From: a bacterium HR39
GTDB lineage: Bacteria > Pseudomonadota > Alphaproteobacteria > Geminicoccales > Geminicoccaceae
Direction: 5' to 3'
Assembly: GCA_002898955.1 (NCBI GenBank)
Contig: BEIP01000072.1
Span: 1 to 6,914 of the forward strand
Length of the DNA: 6,914 nucleotides
This document shows, piece after piece, positions 1 to 6,914 of the stretch. The translations under genes were made by a program, and so were the position numbers. The first letter of the stretch is position 1; every line of letters starts with the position of its first letter. Below the pieces are notes generated by a model, which saw nothing but the letters and a program-made list of their open reading frames with translations, did no database searches and was not told the origin of the DNA.

Positions 1-816
1 TGCGCCGGCCTGCGGGACGTGGACCCGTGGCCGCACGAATATCTGGACCTCGTGCTGTTCGACCGGCCGGCGGTCGAATCCCAGATCCCGAACGGTCCCG
101 CCTTCGCCCAGGCGCTGCGGGCGGGCTATCTGCCGCTGGTGCCGGCGGAGCGGAAGGAGGCCGACTTCCGCGACTCCCTCCACTTCCTGCAGAAGGCGGT
201 GGCCGCGGCGAAGGGGATCAACGTCCAGCCCGACATGCCGCAGCGCTACGCCGGCAGGATCCCCGACGACCGGCTCGGGCCGCTCGAGCAGGCCCGCGCG
301 CGTCTGCTGGACGCCTTCGAGCGCGACGCCCGTCGCCTCGCGCCGCTGGCCGCGGCCCGCGCCCAGGTGGCCTACGACTGCTGGCTGGAGAACGAGGCCG
401 AGGCCGATCCCGTCGACGCGCAGGCCTGCCGCGAGGCCTTCGAGACGGCGATGGCCGAGGTCGACCGGGCGCTCGCGGCCGGAATCGAGAACGTCTACAT
501 CGTCTTCTTCGCCTTCGACAGCGCCGAACTCACCCCCGCCGCGCGCCAGATCCTCGCCGAGGTGGCGGAGAAGATGAAGGCGGGCGAGGCGGTGCGCCTC
601 GAGCTCGCCGGCCACGCCGACCGTGCCGGGCCGGCCCGCTACAACGAGAGGCTCTCGCAGCGCCGGGCCGAGGCGGTGGCGAAGGCGCTCGGGGAGCTGG
701 GCGTGCCGCGCGAGGCCATGACGGTGCGCTGGTACGGCGAGACGCGGCCGCGGGTGGAGACGCCCGACGACGTGCCCGAGCCGCAGAACCGCCGGGTGGA
801 GATCACCCTCGGCTGA
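1..816 (+). CDS. OmpA-family outer-membrane lipoprotein, 5' end outside window
   Basis: Partial gene: the reading frame is open to the window edge, 271 residues are visible, and it ends in TGA at 814-816. The last ~110 residues are an OmpA-like peptidoglycan-binding domain. It shows FAFDSAELTP, then GHAD and LSQRRAEA (the Asp and Arg that contact diaminopimelate in this family), a GETRP turn and a terminal NRRVEITLG. The first visible residues are CAGLRD; a Cys followed by small residues is what remains after lipobox cleavage, so I infer the signal peptide lies just upstream and the protein is a lipoprotein anchored in the outer membrane and tied to the cell wall. A GTG at 19-21 could be taken as a start but has no ribosome-binding site. 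The ~150-residue N-terminal region is Ala- and charge-rich, probably helical, with two Cys (visible residues 127 and 143). The family is clear; the exact role (Pal-like or other) is not. Confidence 0.85.
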   Translation, partial: CAGLRDVDPWPHEYLDLVLFDRPAVESQIPNGPAFAQALRAGYLPLVPAERKEADFRDSLHFLQKAVAAAKGINVQPDMPQRYAGRIPDDRLGPLEQARARLLDAFERDARRLAPLAAARAQVAYDCWLENEAEADPVDAQACREAFETAMAEVDRALAAGIENVYIVFFAFDSAELTPAARQILAEVAEKMKAGEAVRLELAGHADRAGPARYNERLSQRRAEAVAKALGELGVPREAMTVRWYGETRPRVETPDDVPEPQNRRVEITLG

Positions 817-845
817 AGACCGCCGCACCGGCGAGCCGGAAACGG

Positions 846-869
846 GAGGGGCCCCGCACGGGGCCCCTC
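846..869 (+). terminator. Hairpin terminator after the OmpA-family gene
   Basis: A near-perfect palindrome starts 29 bp after the stop codon. The arm GAGGGGCCCCG (846-856) pairs with CGGGGCCCCTC (859-869), giving a 10-bp GC stem closed by a four-base loop. The downstream flank GTTCGTCG is only mildly T-rich. On the other strand the flank reads CCGTTTCC, so the hairpin may also back up termination of transcripts arriving from ilvC. Confidence 0.6.
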
Positions 870-882
870 GTTCGTCGCGGCC

Positions 883-917
883 GAAGGAAAGGGCCCGGCC
901 GCATCCCGACCGGGCCC
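883..917 (-). terminator. Rho-independent terminator of the ilvBNC operon
   Basis: Read on the minus strand, an 8-bp perfect stem (GGGCCCGG at 891-898 with CCGGGCCC at 910-917, 11-nt loop) is followed directly by TTTCCTTC (890-883). It lies 28 bp after the ilvC stop codon. Stem plus T-rich tail in the right orientation supports an intrinsic terminator, although the T run is interrupted by two C. Confidence 0.6.
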
Positions 918-945
918 CGCGTTCCCGCGCACGTGGTTCCGGCGC

Positions 946-2538
<1,593 letters not shown>

Positions 2539-4332
2539 TCAGACCAGCACCATCCCCTCTTCCGACAGCGGGCCCTCGTCCCGCTTGTCGGCCGGGCTCA
2601 GGATGATCTCGTTGTGGGCGGCACCGCCCGGGATCATGGGATAGACGTTCTCGAAGGGGTCGATCACCACCTCCGTCAGCACGGGGCCGGGGTGGGCGAG
2701 CATCTCCTCGATGGCCGCGTCCAGCCCGCTCGCCTTCTCGACCCGGATCCCCTTCGCGCCGAAGGCCTCGGCCAGCTTCACGAAGTCGGGCAGGGCGTCC
2801 ATGTAGCTCTCCGCCCGCCGACTGCCGTGGAAGAGGTCCTGCCACTGGCGCACCATGCCCATCCAGCGGTTGTTGAGCATGAAGATCTTGACCGGCAGCC
2901 GGTACTGGATCGCCGTCGACATCTCCTGCATCATCATGACCCAGGAGGCATCGCCGGTGATGTTGATCACCAGCCGGTCGGGATGGGCGATCTGGGCGCC
3001 GATGGCGGCCGGGAAGCCGTAGCCCATGGTGCCGAGACCCCCCGAGGTCAGCCAGCGGCGCGGCTTCTCGATGGGGAAGTGCTGGGCCGCCCACATCTGG
3101 TGCTGGCCCACGTCGGTGGTGACGATGGGATCCAGATCCCGCACGTGCTCGTGGAGCCGGCGGATGGCGTACTGCGGCTTGATCACCTCGCCTTCCTGAC
3201 GGAAGCCGAGGGAGTCCACCGCCCGCCACTGCCGGATCTGCTCCCACCAGCCCTCGATGCGCCGCGGGTCGATGCGGTGGGCCCGGCGACGCCAGCCCTC
3301 GAGGAAGGCCGCGAGCGCCCGCTCGGCATCCGCCACGATGGCCACGTCGACCGGCACGTTCTTGTTGATCGAAGAGGGGTCGATGTCGACGTGGATGCGC
3401 CGGCTCCGCGGCGAGAAGCCGTCGAGCCGTCCCGTCACCCGGTCGTCGAAGCGCGCGCCGATGGCGATCATCACGTCGCAGTCGTACATGGCCATGTTGG
3501 CCTCGTACGTCCCGTGCATGCCGAGCATGCCGAGGAACTGCGGATCGCTCGCCGGATAGGCGCCCAGTCCCATGAGGGTGAGGGTGATGGGAAAGCCGGT
3601 GGCCCGCACGAACTCGGTCAGCAGCTCGCAGGCCACCGGGCCGGAGTTGATGAGCCCGCCGCCCACGTAGAAGATCGGTCGCTCCGCCTCCACCATGAGG
3701 TCGAGGGCCTGCTCGATCCGGTCGGGGTCGGGATCGCGCCGCGGGCGGTAGCGCGAAAGCCGCGCCTCGCGGGCGGTGCGGTACGGCGCCTGGCCCATGA
3801 GGATGTTCTTGGGCAGGTCCACCACCACCGGACCGGGCCGGCCGCTCCTCGCCACGTGGAAGGCCTCGTGGAGGACCTGGGCGAGGTCCTCGGGCCGCTT
3901 CACCAGATAGTTGTGCTTGGTGCAGGGGCGGGTGATGCCGACGGTGTCCGCCTCCTGGAAGGCGTCGTTGCCGATCATGTGGGTCGGCACCTGGCCGGTG
4001 AGGCAGACCACCGGCACGCTGTCCATCAGCGCGTCGGTGAGGCCGGTGACGGTGTTGGTGGCACCGGGCCCCGAGGTCACCAGCACCACGCCCACCTTGC
4101 CGGTGGAGCGCGCATAGCCCTCGGCCGCGTGCACCGCCGCCTGCTCGTGGCGCACCAGAATGTGGCGGATGGCGTTCTGCTTGAAGATCTCGTCGTAGAG
4201 CGGGAGTACGGCGCCGCCCGGATAGCCGAAGATGACCTCCACACCCTGCTCGATCAGGGCCCGGACCACCACCTGGGATCCGGTCAGGGTCTCGGTGGCC
4301 GTCTCCGCGCGCGGACGTCCGCTGTCGGGCAT
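2539..4332 (-). CDS. ilvB: Acetolactate synthase catalytic (large) subunit
   Basis: ThDP-, FAD- and Mg2+-dependent enzyme that condenses two pyruvates to 2-acetolactate, or pyruvate with 2-oxobutyrate; the first common step of branched-chain amino acid synthesis. The 597 residues show the three ThDP-enzyme domains in order. The N-terminal domain has FGYPGGAVLPLYDE (35-48) and the catalytic Glu63 in RHEQAA. The central FAD domain includes IGARFDDRVTG (291-301). The C-terminal ThDP domain has GGLGTMGYGFPAAIGA and the metal motif GDAS (460-463) to Asn487/Asn488. Trp497 in RQWQ corresponds to the residue favouring 2-oxobutyrate and contacting herbicides. Pro116, Ala124 and Trp497 are the sensitive-type residues. 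The ATG at 4332 is chosen because GGGAGGAGG lies just upstream and family similarity begins soon after; the frame continues upstream but into the promoter. First gene of ilvBNC. Also called ilvI; activity is not in doubt. Confidence 0.97.
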   Translation of the reverse strand: MPDSGRPRAETATETLTGSQVVVRALIEQGVEVIFGYPGGAVLPLYDEIFKQNAIRHILVRHEQAAVHAAEGYARSTGKVGVVLVTSGPGATNTVTGLTDALMDSVPVVCLTGQVPTHMIGNDAFQEADTVGITRPCTKHNYLVKRPEDLAQVLHEAFHVARSGRPGPVVVDLPKNILMGQAPYRTAREARLSRYRPRRDPDPDRIEQALDLMVEAERPIFYVGGGLINSGPVACELLTEFVRATGFPITLTLMGLGAYPASDPQFLGMLGMHGTYEANMAMYDCDVMIAIGARFDDRVTGRLDGFSPRSRRIHVDIDPSSINKNVPVDVAIVADAERALAAFLEGWRRRAHRIDPRRIEGWWEQIRQWRAVDSLGFRQEGEVIKPQYAIRRLHEHVRDLDPIVTTDVGQHQMWAAQHFPIEKPRRWLTSGGLGTMGYGFPAAIGAQIAHPDRLVINITGDASWVMMMQEMSTAIQYRLPVKIFMLNNRWMGMVRQWQDLFHGSRRAESYMDALPDFVKLAEAFGAKGIRVEKASGLDAAIEEMLAHPGPVLTEVVIDPFENVYPMIPGGAAHNEIILSPADKRDEGPLSEEGMVLV

Positions 4333-4336
4333 GGCG

Positions 4337-4345
4337 CCTCCTCCC
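4337..4345 (-). promoter_or_regulatory. Ribosome-binding site of ilvB
   Basis: Minus-strand GGGAGGAGG sits 4 nt upstream of the ATG at 4332, close to an ideal anti-16S match. It decides the start of ilvB against upstream in-frame alternatives, and is the strongest Shine-Dalgarno in the window. Confidence 0.75.
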
Positions 4346-4374
4346 GATACGCCGGTACGACGATGCCGGAAATC

Positions 4375-4399
4375 CCCGGCGGCGGCCGTCTCCGCCGGG
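4375..4399 (-). other. Stem-loop at the predicted 5' end of the ilvBNC transcript
   Basis: On the minus strand an 8-bp all-GC stem (CCCGGCGG at 4399-4392 with CCGCCGGG at 4382-4375) closes a 9-nt loop. It begins about 7 nt after the -10 element, i.e. at or next to the predicted transcription start. The flank GATTTCC has only three T, which makes it a poor intrinsic terminator. A 5' stabilising structure or a protein-binding leader element is possible. The pairing is seen directly; the function is inferred. Confidence 0.4.
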
Positions 4400-4405
4400 A
4401 GCGTG

Positions 4406-4434
4406 AAGCTAGCGGTGCGGTGCAGCACGGTCAA
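4406..4434 (-). promoter_or_regulatory. Sigma70-type promoter of ilvBNC
   Basis: Minus strand: TTGACC (-35, 4434-4429), a 17-bp spacer, then TAGCTT (-10, 4411-4406). The -35 box matches consensus at 5 of 6 positions, the -10 at 3 of 6, and the spacing is ideal. It lies in the 129-bp gap between mch and ilvB and predicts a start near 4399 and a leader of about 67 nt. The spacer contains the small palindrome GTGCAGCAC (4420-4428), a possible repressor contact. It implies ilvBNC can be transcribed independently of mch. Confidence 0.6.
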
Positions 4435-4461
4435 CGGACGTCGCGCGCGGCAGGCGACCGC

Positions 4462-5535
4462 TCAGCGCCCCGTCACCAGCGCGGACCGCCGCGGCACCAG
4501 CGCCCAGTAGTCGAAGTCGAGCAGCACGTCCGGATGGTAGCGTCCGTCCTCGCCCTTCAGCGGGAAGTCGGCGGCCGGCCGGTTCTTCACCGCCACGAGC
4601 CGCAGGCGCAGCAGGCCCAGGTCCTCCCGCTCCGGCACCTCCGCCCGGTCCAGCACCTCCGACCAGGCGTAGACGGTGTCTCCCGCCACGCAGGGATTGG
4701 CGTGGGTGCCGCCGTTGATGGCGAGGATGGCCAGCACGTTGCCGAGCCCGTTGAAGGAGAGCGCCCGGGCGATGGAGATGACCACCCCGCCGTAGACGAT
4801 GCACTTCCCGAGCCGGCCCTGCCGCTCGATGTGGTCGTTGAAGTGCACCCGGGCGGCGTTCTGGTAGAGGCGCGTGGCGAGGCGGTGCTCGCTCTCCATC
4901 ACGCCCATGCCGTCCACGTGGTCGATCTTCTCGCCGATCTCGTAGTCCTCGAAGGCATAGGCGCAGCCCGTGATCGCCGGGTCGATGCGCAGCGGCCGGG
5001 CGAGATCGGGCACGACCAGCTCCTCCGGCGGCACCACCGCACGCAGCTGCGGCACGCGGGTGGCGGCGGGTGCGCAGTCGGGATCGCGCTTGCGCACCAG
5101 CACCCAGCGCACGTACTCCAGCACCGGCCTGCCCTGCGCGTCCGTTCCACGGGTGCGCACCCAGACGATGCCGGCCTGGCGGTTGCCGGTCTCGCGCAGA
5201 CCGACGACTTCGGACGTGACCGAGAGCGTCTCGCCCGGATGGACGGGGCGGAAGAAGCGTCCCTCGGCGTAGCCCAGATTGGCGATGGCGTTCAGCGAGA
5301 CGTCGGGCACGCTCTTGCCGAAGACCACGTGGAAGACGAGCAGGTCCTCGAGGGGCGTGGTGGGGTGGCCGAGGGAGCGGGCGAAGGGCTCGCTGCAGTG
5401 CACCGCAAAGCGCGAGCCGGTGAGCGCCAGATAGAGGGCGGCATCGCCCACCGTCAGCGTGCGCGGCGTGGCGTGGACGATCTCCTCGCCCAGGCGGAAG
5501 TCCTCGAAGAAGCGCCCGACGCTGCCCTTGCCCAT
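4462..5535 (-). CDS. mch: Mesaconyl-CoA hydratase (beta-methylmalyl-CoA dehydratase), MaoC-like
   Basis: Predicted to interconvert mesaconyl-CoA and (2R,3S)-beta-methylmalyl-CoA by adding water, the step before cleavage to glyoxylate and propionyl-CoA in the ethylmalonyl-CoA pathway of acetyl-CoA assimilation. The 357 residues form two MaoC-like hotdog halves. The N-terminal half has GRFFEDFRLGEEI (7-19), FHVVFGKSVPDVSLNA (68-83) and NLGYAEGRF. The C-terminal half has YEIGEKIDHVDG (198-209), NAARVHFN (226-233), RALSFNGLGN (257-266) and HANPCVAGDTV (278-288), and the protein ends near DFDYWALVPR. These segments resemble Rhodobacter Mch as I remember it, and the length is close to its ~340. The ATG at 5535 is preceded by GAGGGAGGG. 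No other pathway gene lies beside it: priA is upstream and ilvB downstream, both co-directional. A related MaoC hydratase with another enoyl-CoA substrate remains possible. Confidence 0.82.
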   Translation of the reverse strand: MGKGSVGRFFEDFRLGEEIVHATPRTLTVGDAALYLALTGSRFAVHCSEPFARSLGHPTTPLEDLLVFHVVFGKSVPDVSLNAIANLGYAEGRFFRPVHPGETLSVTSEVVGLRETGNRQAGIVWVRTRGTDAQGRPVLEYVRWVLVRKRDPDCAPAATRVPQLRAVVPPEELVVPDLARPLRIDPAITGCAYAFEDYEIGEKIDHVDGMGVMESEHRLATRLYQNAARVHFNDHIERQGRLGKCIVYGGVVISIARALSFNGLGNVLAILAINGGTHANPCVAGDTVYAWSEVLDRAEVPEREDLGLLRLRLVAVKNRPAADFPLKGEDGRYHPDVLLDFDYWALVPRRSALVTGR

Positions 5536-5540
5536 GGCGG

Positions 5541-5549
5541 CCCTCCCTC
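5541..5549 (-). promoter_or_regulatory. Ribosome-binding site of mch
   Basis: Minus-strand GAGGGAGGG lies 5 nt upstream of the ATG at 5535. It supports this start over an in-frame TTG at 5592, which falls inside the putative promoter. Confidence 0.65.
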
Positions 5550-5564
5550 GCTGCGGTGCGAAAG

Positions 5565-5592
5565 AGCCTAGCCGGTACGGCGCGGCGCGCAA
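5565..5592 (-). promoter_or_regulatory. Possible promoter of mch
   Basis: Minus strand: TTGCGC (-35, 5592-5587), a 16-bp spacer, then TAGGCT (-10, 5570-5565), within the 99-bp gap between priA and mch. Each box matches consensus only partly (TTG core; TA...T). The predicted start near 5558 gives a leader of about 22 nt containing the ribosome-binding site. In DNA this GC-rich the boxes stand out, but the call is tentative. Confidence 0.4.
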
Positions 5593-5613
5593 CCGCTGTC
5601 CCGTTGCGCCGCG
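5581..5613 (-). repeat. Imperfect inverted repeat overlapping the mch -35 region
   Basis: The arms CGCGGCGCGCAAC (5581-5593) and GTTGCGCCGCG (5603-5613) pair over 11 bp with a two-base bulge; the inner GCGCAAC/GTTGCGC is perfect, with a 9-nt centre. It begins 21 bp after the priA stop codon and includes the putative -35 box of mch. It could be an operator for a dimeric regulator, or the stem of a terminator for priA, although no T run follows. Confidence 0.45.
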
Positions 5614-5634
5614 GCATCGGTCCCGGAGTCGGCC

Positions 5635-6914
5635 TCAGAGAAAGCTCTGGGGATCCACGTCCACCTCGAGGCGGATGCGTGCGGGGAGCCGCACCGGGGC
5701 GAGCCAGCGGCGCAGGAAGTCCGGCAGGTCGAAGCCGGGATCGGCCCGCACCAGCACCCGCTCGCGGTAGCGCCCGCGCAGCAGCGCCATGGGGGCGGGG
5801 GCGGGGCCGAGGATGCGCACGGAGTCCTCGGGCGGTGCGGCGCGCACGATCCTTCGCGCCCATTCGCCCACCTCCCCGCGATCGCGTCCCGAGACCACCA
5901 GCGCCGCGAGCCGGCCGAAGGGCGGCATGCCCGAGGCCCGACGCTCGGCCAGTTCGGCCCGGTAGAAGCGCAGCGGATCGCCCGAGACCAGTGCCTGCAG
6001 GACGGGGTGGTCGGGCATGGCCGTCTGCAGGAGCGCCCGCCCCGGCCGTTCCGCCCGTCCGGCCCGTCCCGCCACCTGGTGGAGGAGCTGGAAGCTGCGC
6101 TCGACCGCGCGCAGATCGCCGCCGAGGCCGAGATCGGCGTCCACCACTCCCACCACCAGCAGGTCGGGGAAGTGGTGGCCCTTGGCGAGGAGCTGGGTGC
6201 CCACCAGCAGGTCGATCTCGCGCGCGAGCACCGCGCGGACCAGCTCCTCGGCCTTCGCCGCGCCGGTGACGGTGTCGCTGGTCACCACGGCGATGCGCGC
6301 TTCCGGCCACAGGGCGCGGGCCTCTTCCGCGATGCGCTCCACCCCGGGGCCGCAGGCGGCGATCTCCCCGACCGCGCCGCATTCCGGGCAGTGTTCCGGC
6401 TCCGGCTCGGAATGGCCGCAGTGGTGGCACATCAGCCGCCGGCGCAGCCGGTGCAGCACCAGCCAGGCGCTGCAGTTGGGACAGCGAAGCCGCGTGCCGC
6501 AGGCCCGGCACAGGGAAAGCGGCGCATAGCCGCGGCGGTTGAGGAAGAGCATGGCCTGGCCGCCGGATGCGAGCGCCCCGCCCACCGCCTCCACGAGCGG
6601 CGGGGCGAGGAAGCGGGCCTTCGGCGGGCGGTGGCGGCGCAGATCCACGATCTCGATCACCGGCTCTGCCGCCGGTCCGTGCCGGCGCGGCAGCACCAGC
6701 AGCTGCCACGGATCGGGCGGGGCGAGATCGGGGACGATGCCGGCCCGGAAGGCGCTCTCCACCGCGGGCGTGGCGCTCACCCGGACGAGCGGACAGCCGG
6801 CCAAGCGCGCGCGCAGCTCCGCCACCAGCCGCGCGTCGTAGCGGGCGCCGTCCTCCTGCTTGAAGCTCGGGTCCTGCTCCTCGTCGAGGACGATCAGGCG
6901 CAGATCGGGAAGCG
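5635..6914 (-). CDS. priA: Primosomal protein N' (replication restart helicase), N-terminal part outside window
   Basis: Superfamily 2 3'-to-5' DNA helicase that recognises abandoned replication forks and starts reloading of DnaB. The last 425 residues are visible (a full protein is usually about 730); the DNA-binding domain and Walker A lie beyond the right edge. Visible in order: motif II as DEEQ (visible residues 10-13, followed by DPSFKQED), motif III VSATP (45-49), FLNRRGYAP, then eight zinc-ligand cysteines in four CxxC pairs (135/138, 144/147, 162/165, 175/178) inserted in the helicase core. After these come motif V GTQLLAKGHHFPD and motif VI QVAGRAGR. The C-terminal domain shows MPPFGRLA, LGPAPAP, LRGRYR and a terminal DVDPQSFL typical of the family. 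Motif II normally reads DEEH, so Gln for His is unusual. A GTG at 6825 is internal, not the start. Stop TGA is at 5637-5635, and mch follows on the same strand after 99 bp. Confidence 0.96.
   Translation of the reverse strand, partial: LPDLRLIVLDEEQDPSFKQEDGARYDARLVAELRARLAGCPLVRVSATPAVESAFRAGIVPDLAPPDPWQLLVLPRRHGPAAEPVIEIVDLRRHRPPKARFLAPPLVEAVGGALASGGQAMLFLNRRGYAPLSLCRACGTRLRCPNCSAWLVLHRLRRRLMCHHCGHSEPEPEHCPECGAVGEIAACGPGVERIAEEARALWPEARIAVVTSDTVTGAAKAEELVRAVLAREIDLLVGTQLLAKGHHFPDLLVVGVVDADLGLGGDLRAVERSFQLLHQVAGRAGRAERPGRALLQTAMPDHPVLQALVSGDPLRFYRAELAERRASGMPPFGRLAALVVSGRDRGEVGEWARRIVRAAPPEDSVRILGPAPAPMALLRGRYRERVLVRADPGFDLPDFLRRWLAPVRLPARIRLEVDVDPQSFL

Noticed and set aside
4333..4399. Possible leader peptide before ilvB, suggested by consecutive Ile-Val-Val codons (ATC GTC GTA)
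   Set aside because: No ATG, GTG or TTG opens that frame within the predicted transcript, and only three branched-chain codons occur; chance is the simpler explanation.
4333..4434. N-terminal extension of IlvB starting at a TTG at 4434
   Set aside because: The TTG is part of the -35 box, the added 34 residues are not typical of the family, and an excellent ribosome-binding site precedes the ATG at 4332.
4440..4458. Small hairpin (GTCGC/GCGAC) right after the mch stop codon as a terminator
   Set aside because: The stem has only five pairs with a 9-nt loop and no T run follows, so it is too weak to call.
4409..6709. A 766-codon open frame on the - strand running through priA, the gap and mch
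   Set aside because: It is out of frame with both genes, made mostly of Arg, Gly, Ala and Pro, and lacks any motif; it is a frame-shifted shadow in GC-rich DNA.

Overview
This window looks like ordinary core chromosome from a very GC-rich (roughly 70% by eye) Gram-negative bacterium, most likely an alphaproteobacterium. The taxonomic pointers are the alphaproteobacterial style of the OmpA-like lipoprotein, an ilvB-ilvN-ilvC cluster, and a mesaconyl-CoA hydratase gene of the ethylmalonyl-CoA pathway. The assignment is an inference from protein character and composition, since no rRNA is present.

Layout. At the left edge (1-816, + strand) is the 3' part of an OmpA-family cell-envelope gene whose start lies outside the window. 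It converges on a minus-strand block across a 129-bp gap holding two strong GC hairpins, each with a T-rich flank suiting one of the two directions. The minus-strand block, in transcription order from right to left, is: the C-terminal part of priA (6914-5635), mch (5535-4462), then ilvB (4332-2539), ilvN (2516-1962) and ilvC (1965-946). The last three form a tight operon: a 22-bp gap between ilvB and ilvN and a 4-bp ATGA overlap between ilvN and ilvC.

Function. IlvB and IlvN form acetohydroxyacid synthase, and IlvC (ketol-acid reductoisomerase) takes its product onward. Together they carry the first two common steps of valine, leucine and isoleucine synthesis. A convincing sigma70-type promoter (TTGACC, 17-bp spacer, TAGCTT) precedes ilvB, giving a predicted leader of about 67 nt that begins with a stable stem-loop and has no branched-chain leader peptide. 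Mch hydrates mesaconyl-CoA to beta-methylmalyl-CoA in acetyl-CoA assimilation. It appears to have its own weaker promoter, whose -35 element lies inside an imperfect inverted repeat. PriA is the replication-restart helicase, and only its helicase core and C-terminus are visible.

No tRNA, rRNA, CRISPR array, insertion sequence or phage gene was seen, and no new multi-gene system is evident. The best items for follow-up are the isolated ethylmalonyl-CoA pathway gene and its putative operator, the leader structure before ilvB, and a few residue substitutions in otherwise invariant motifs (PriA DEEQ, IlvC GYGSQGFG).
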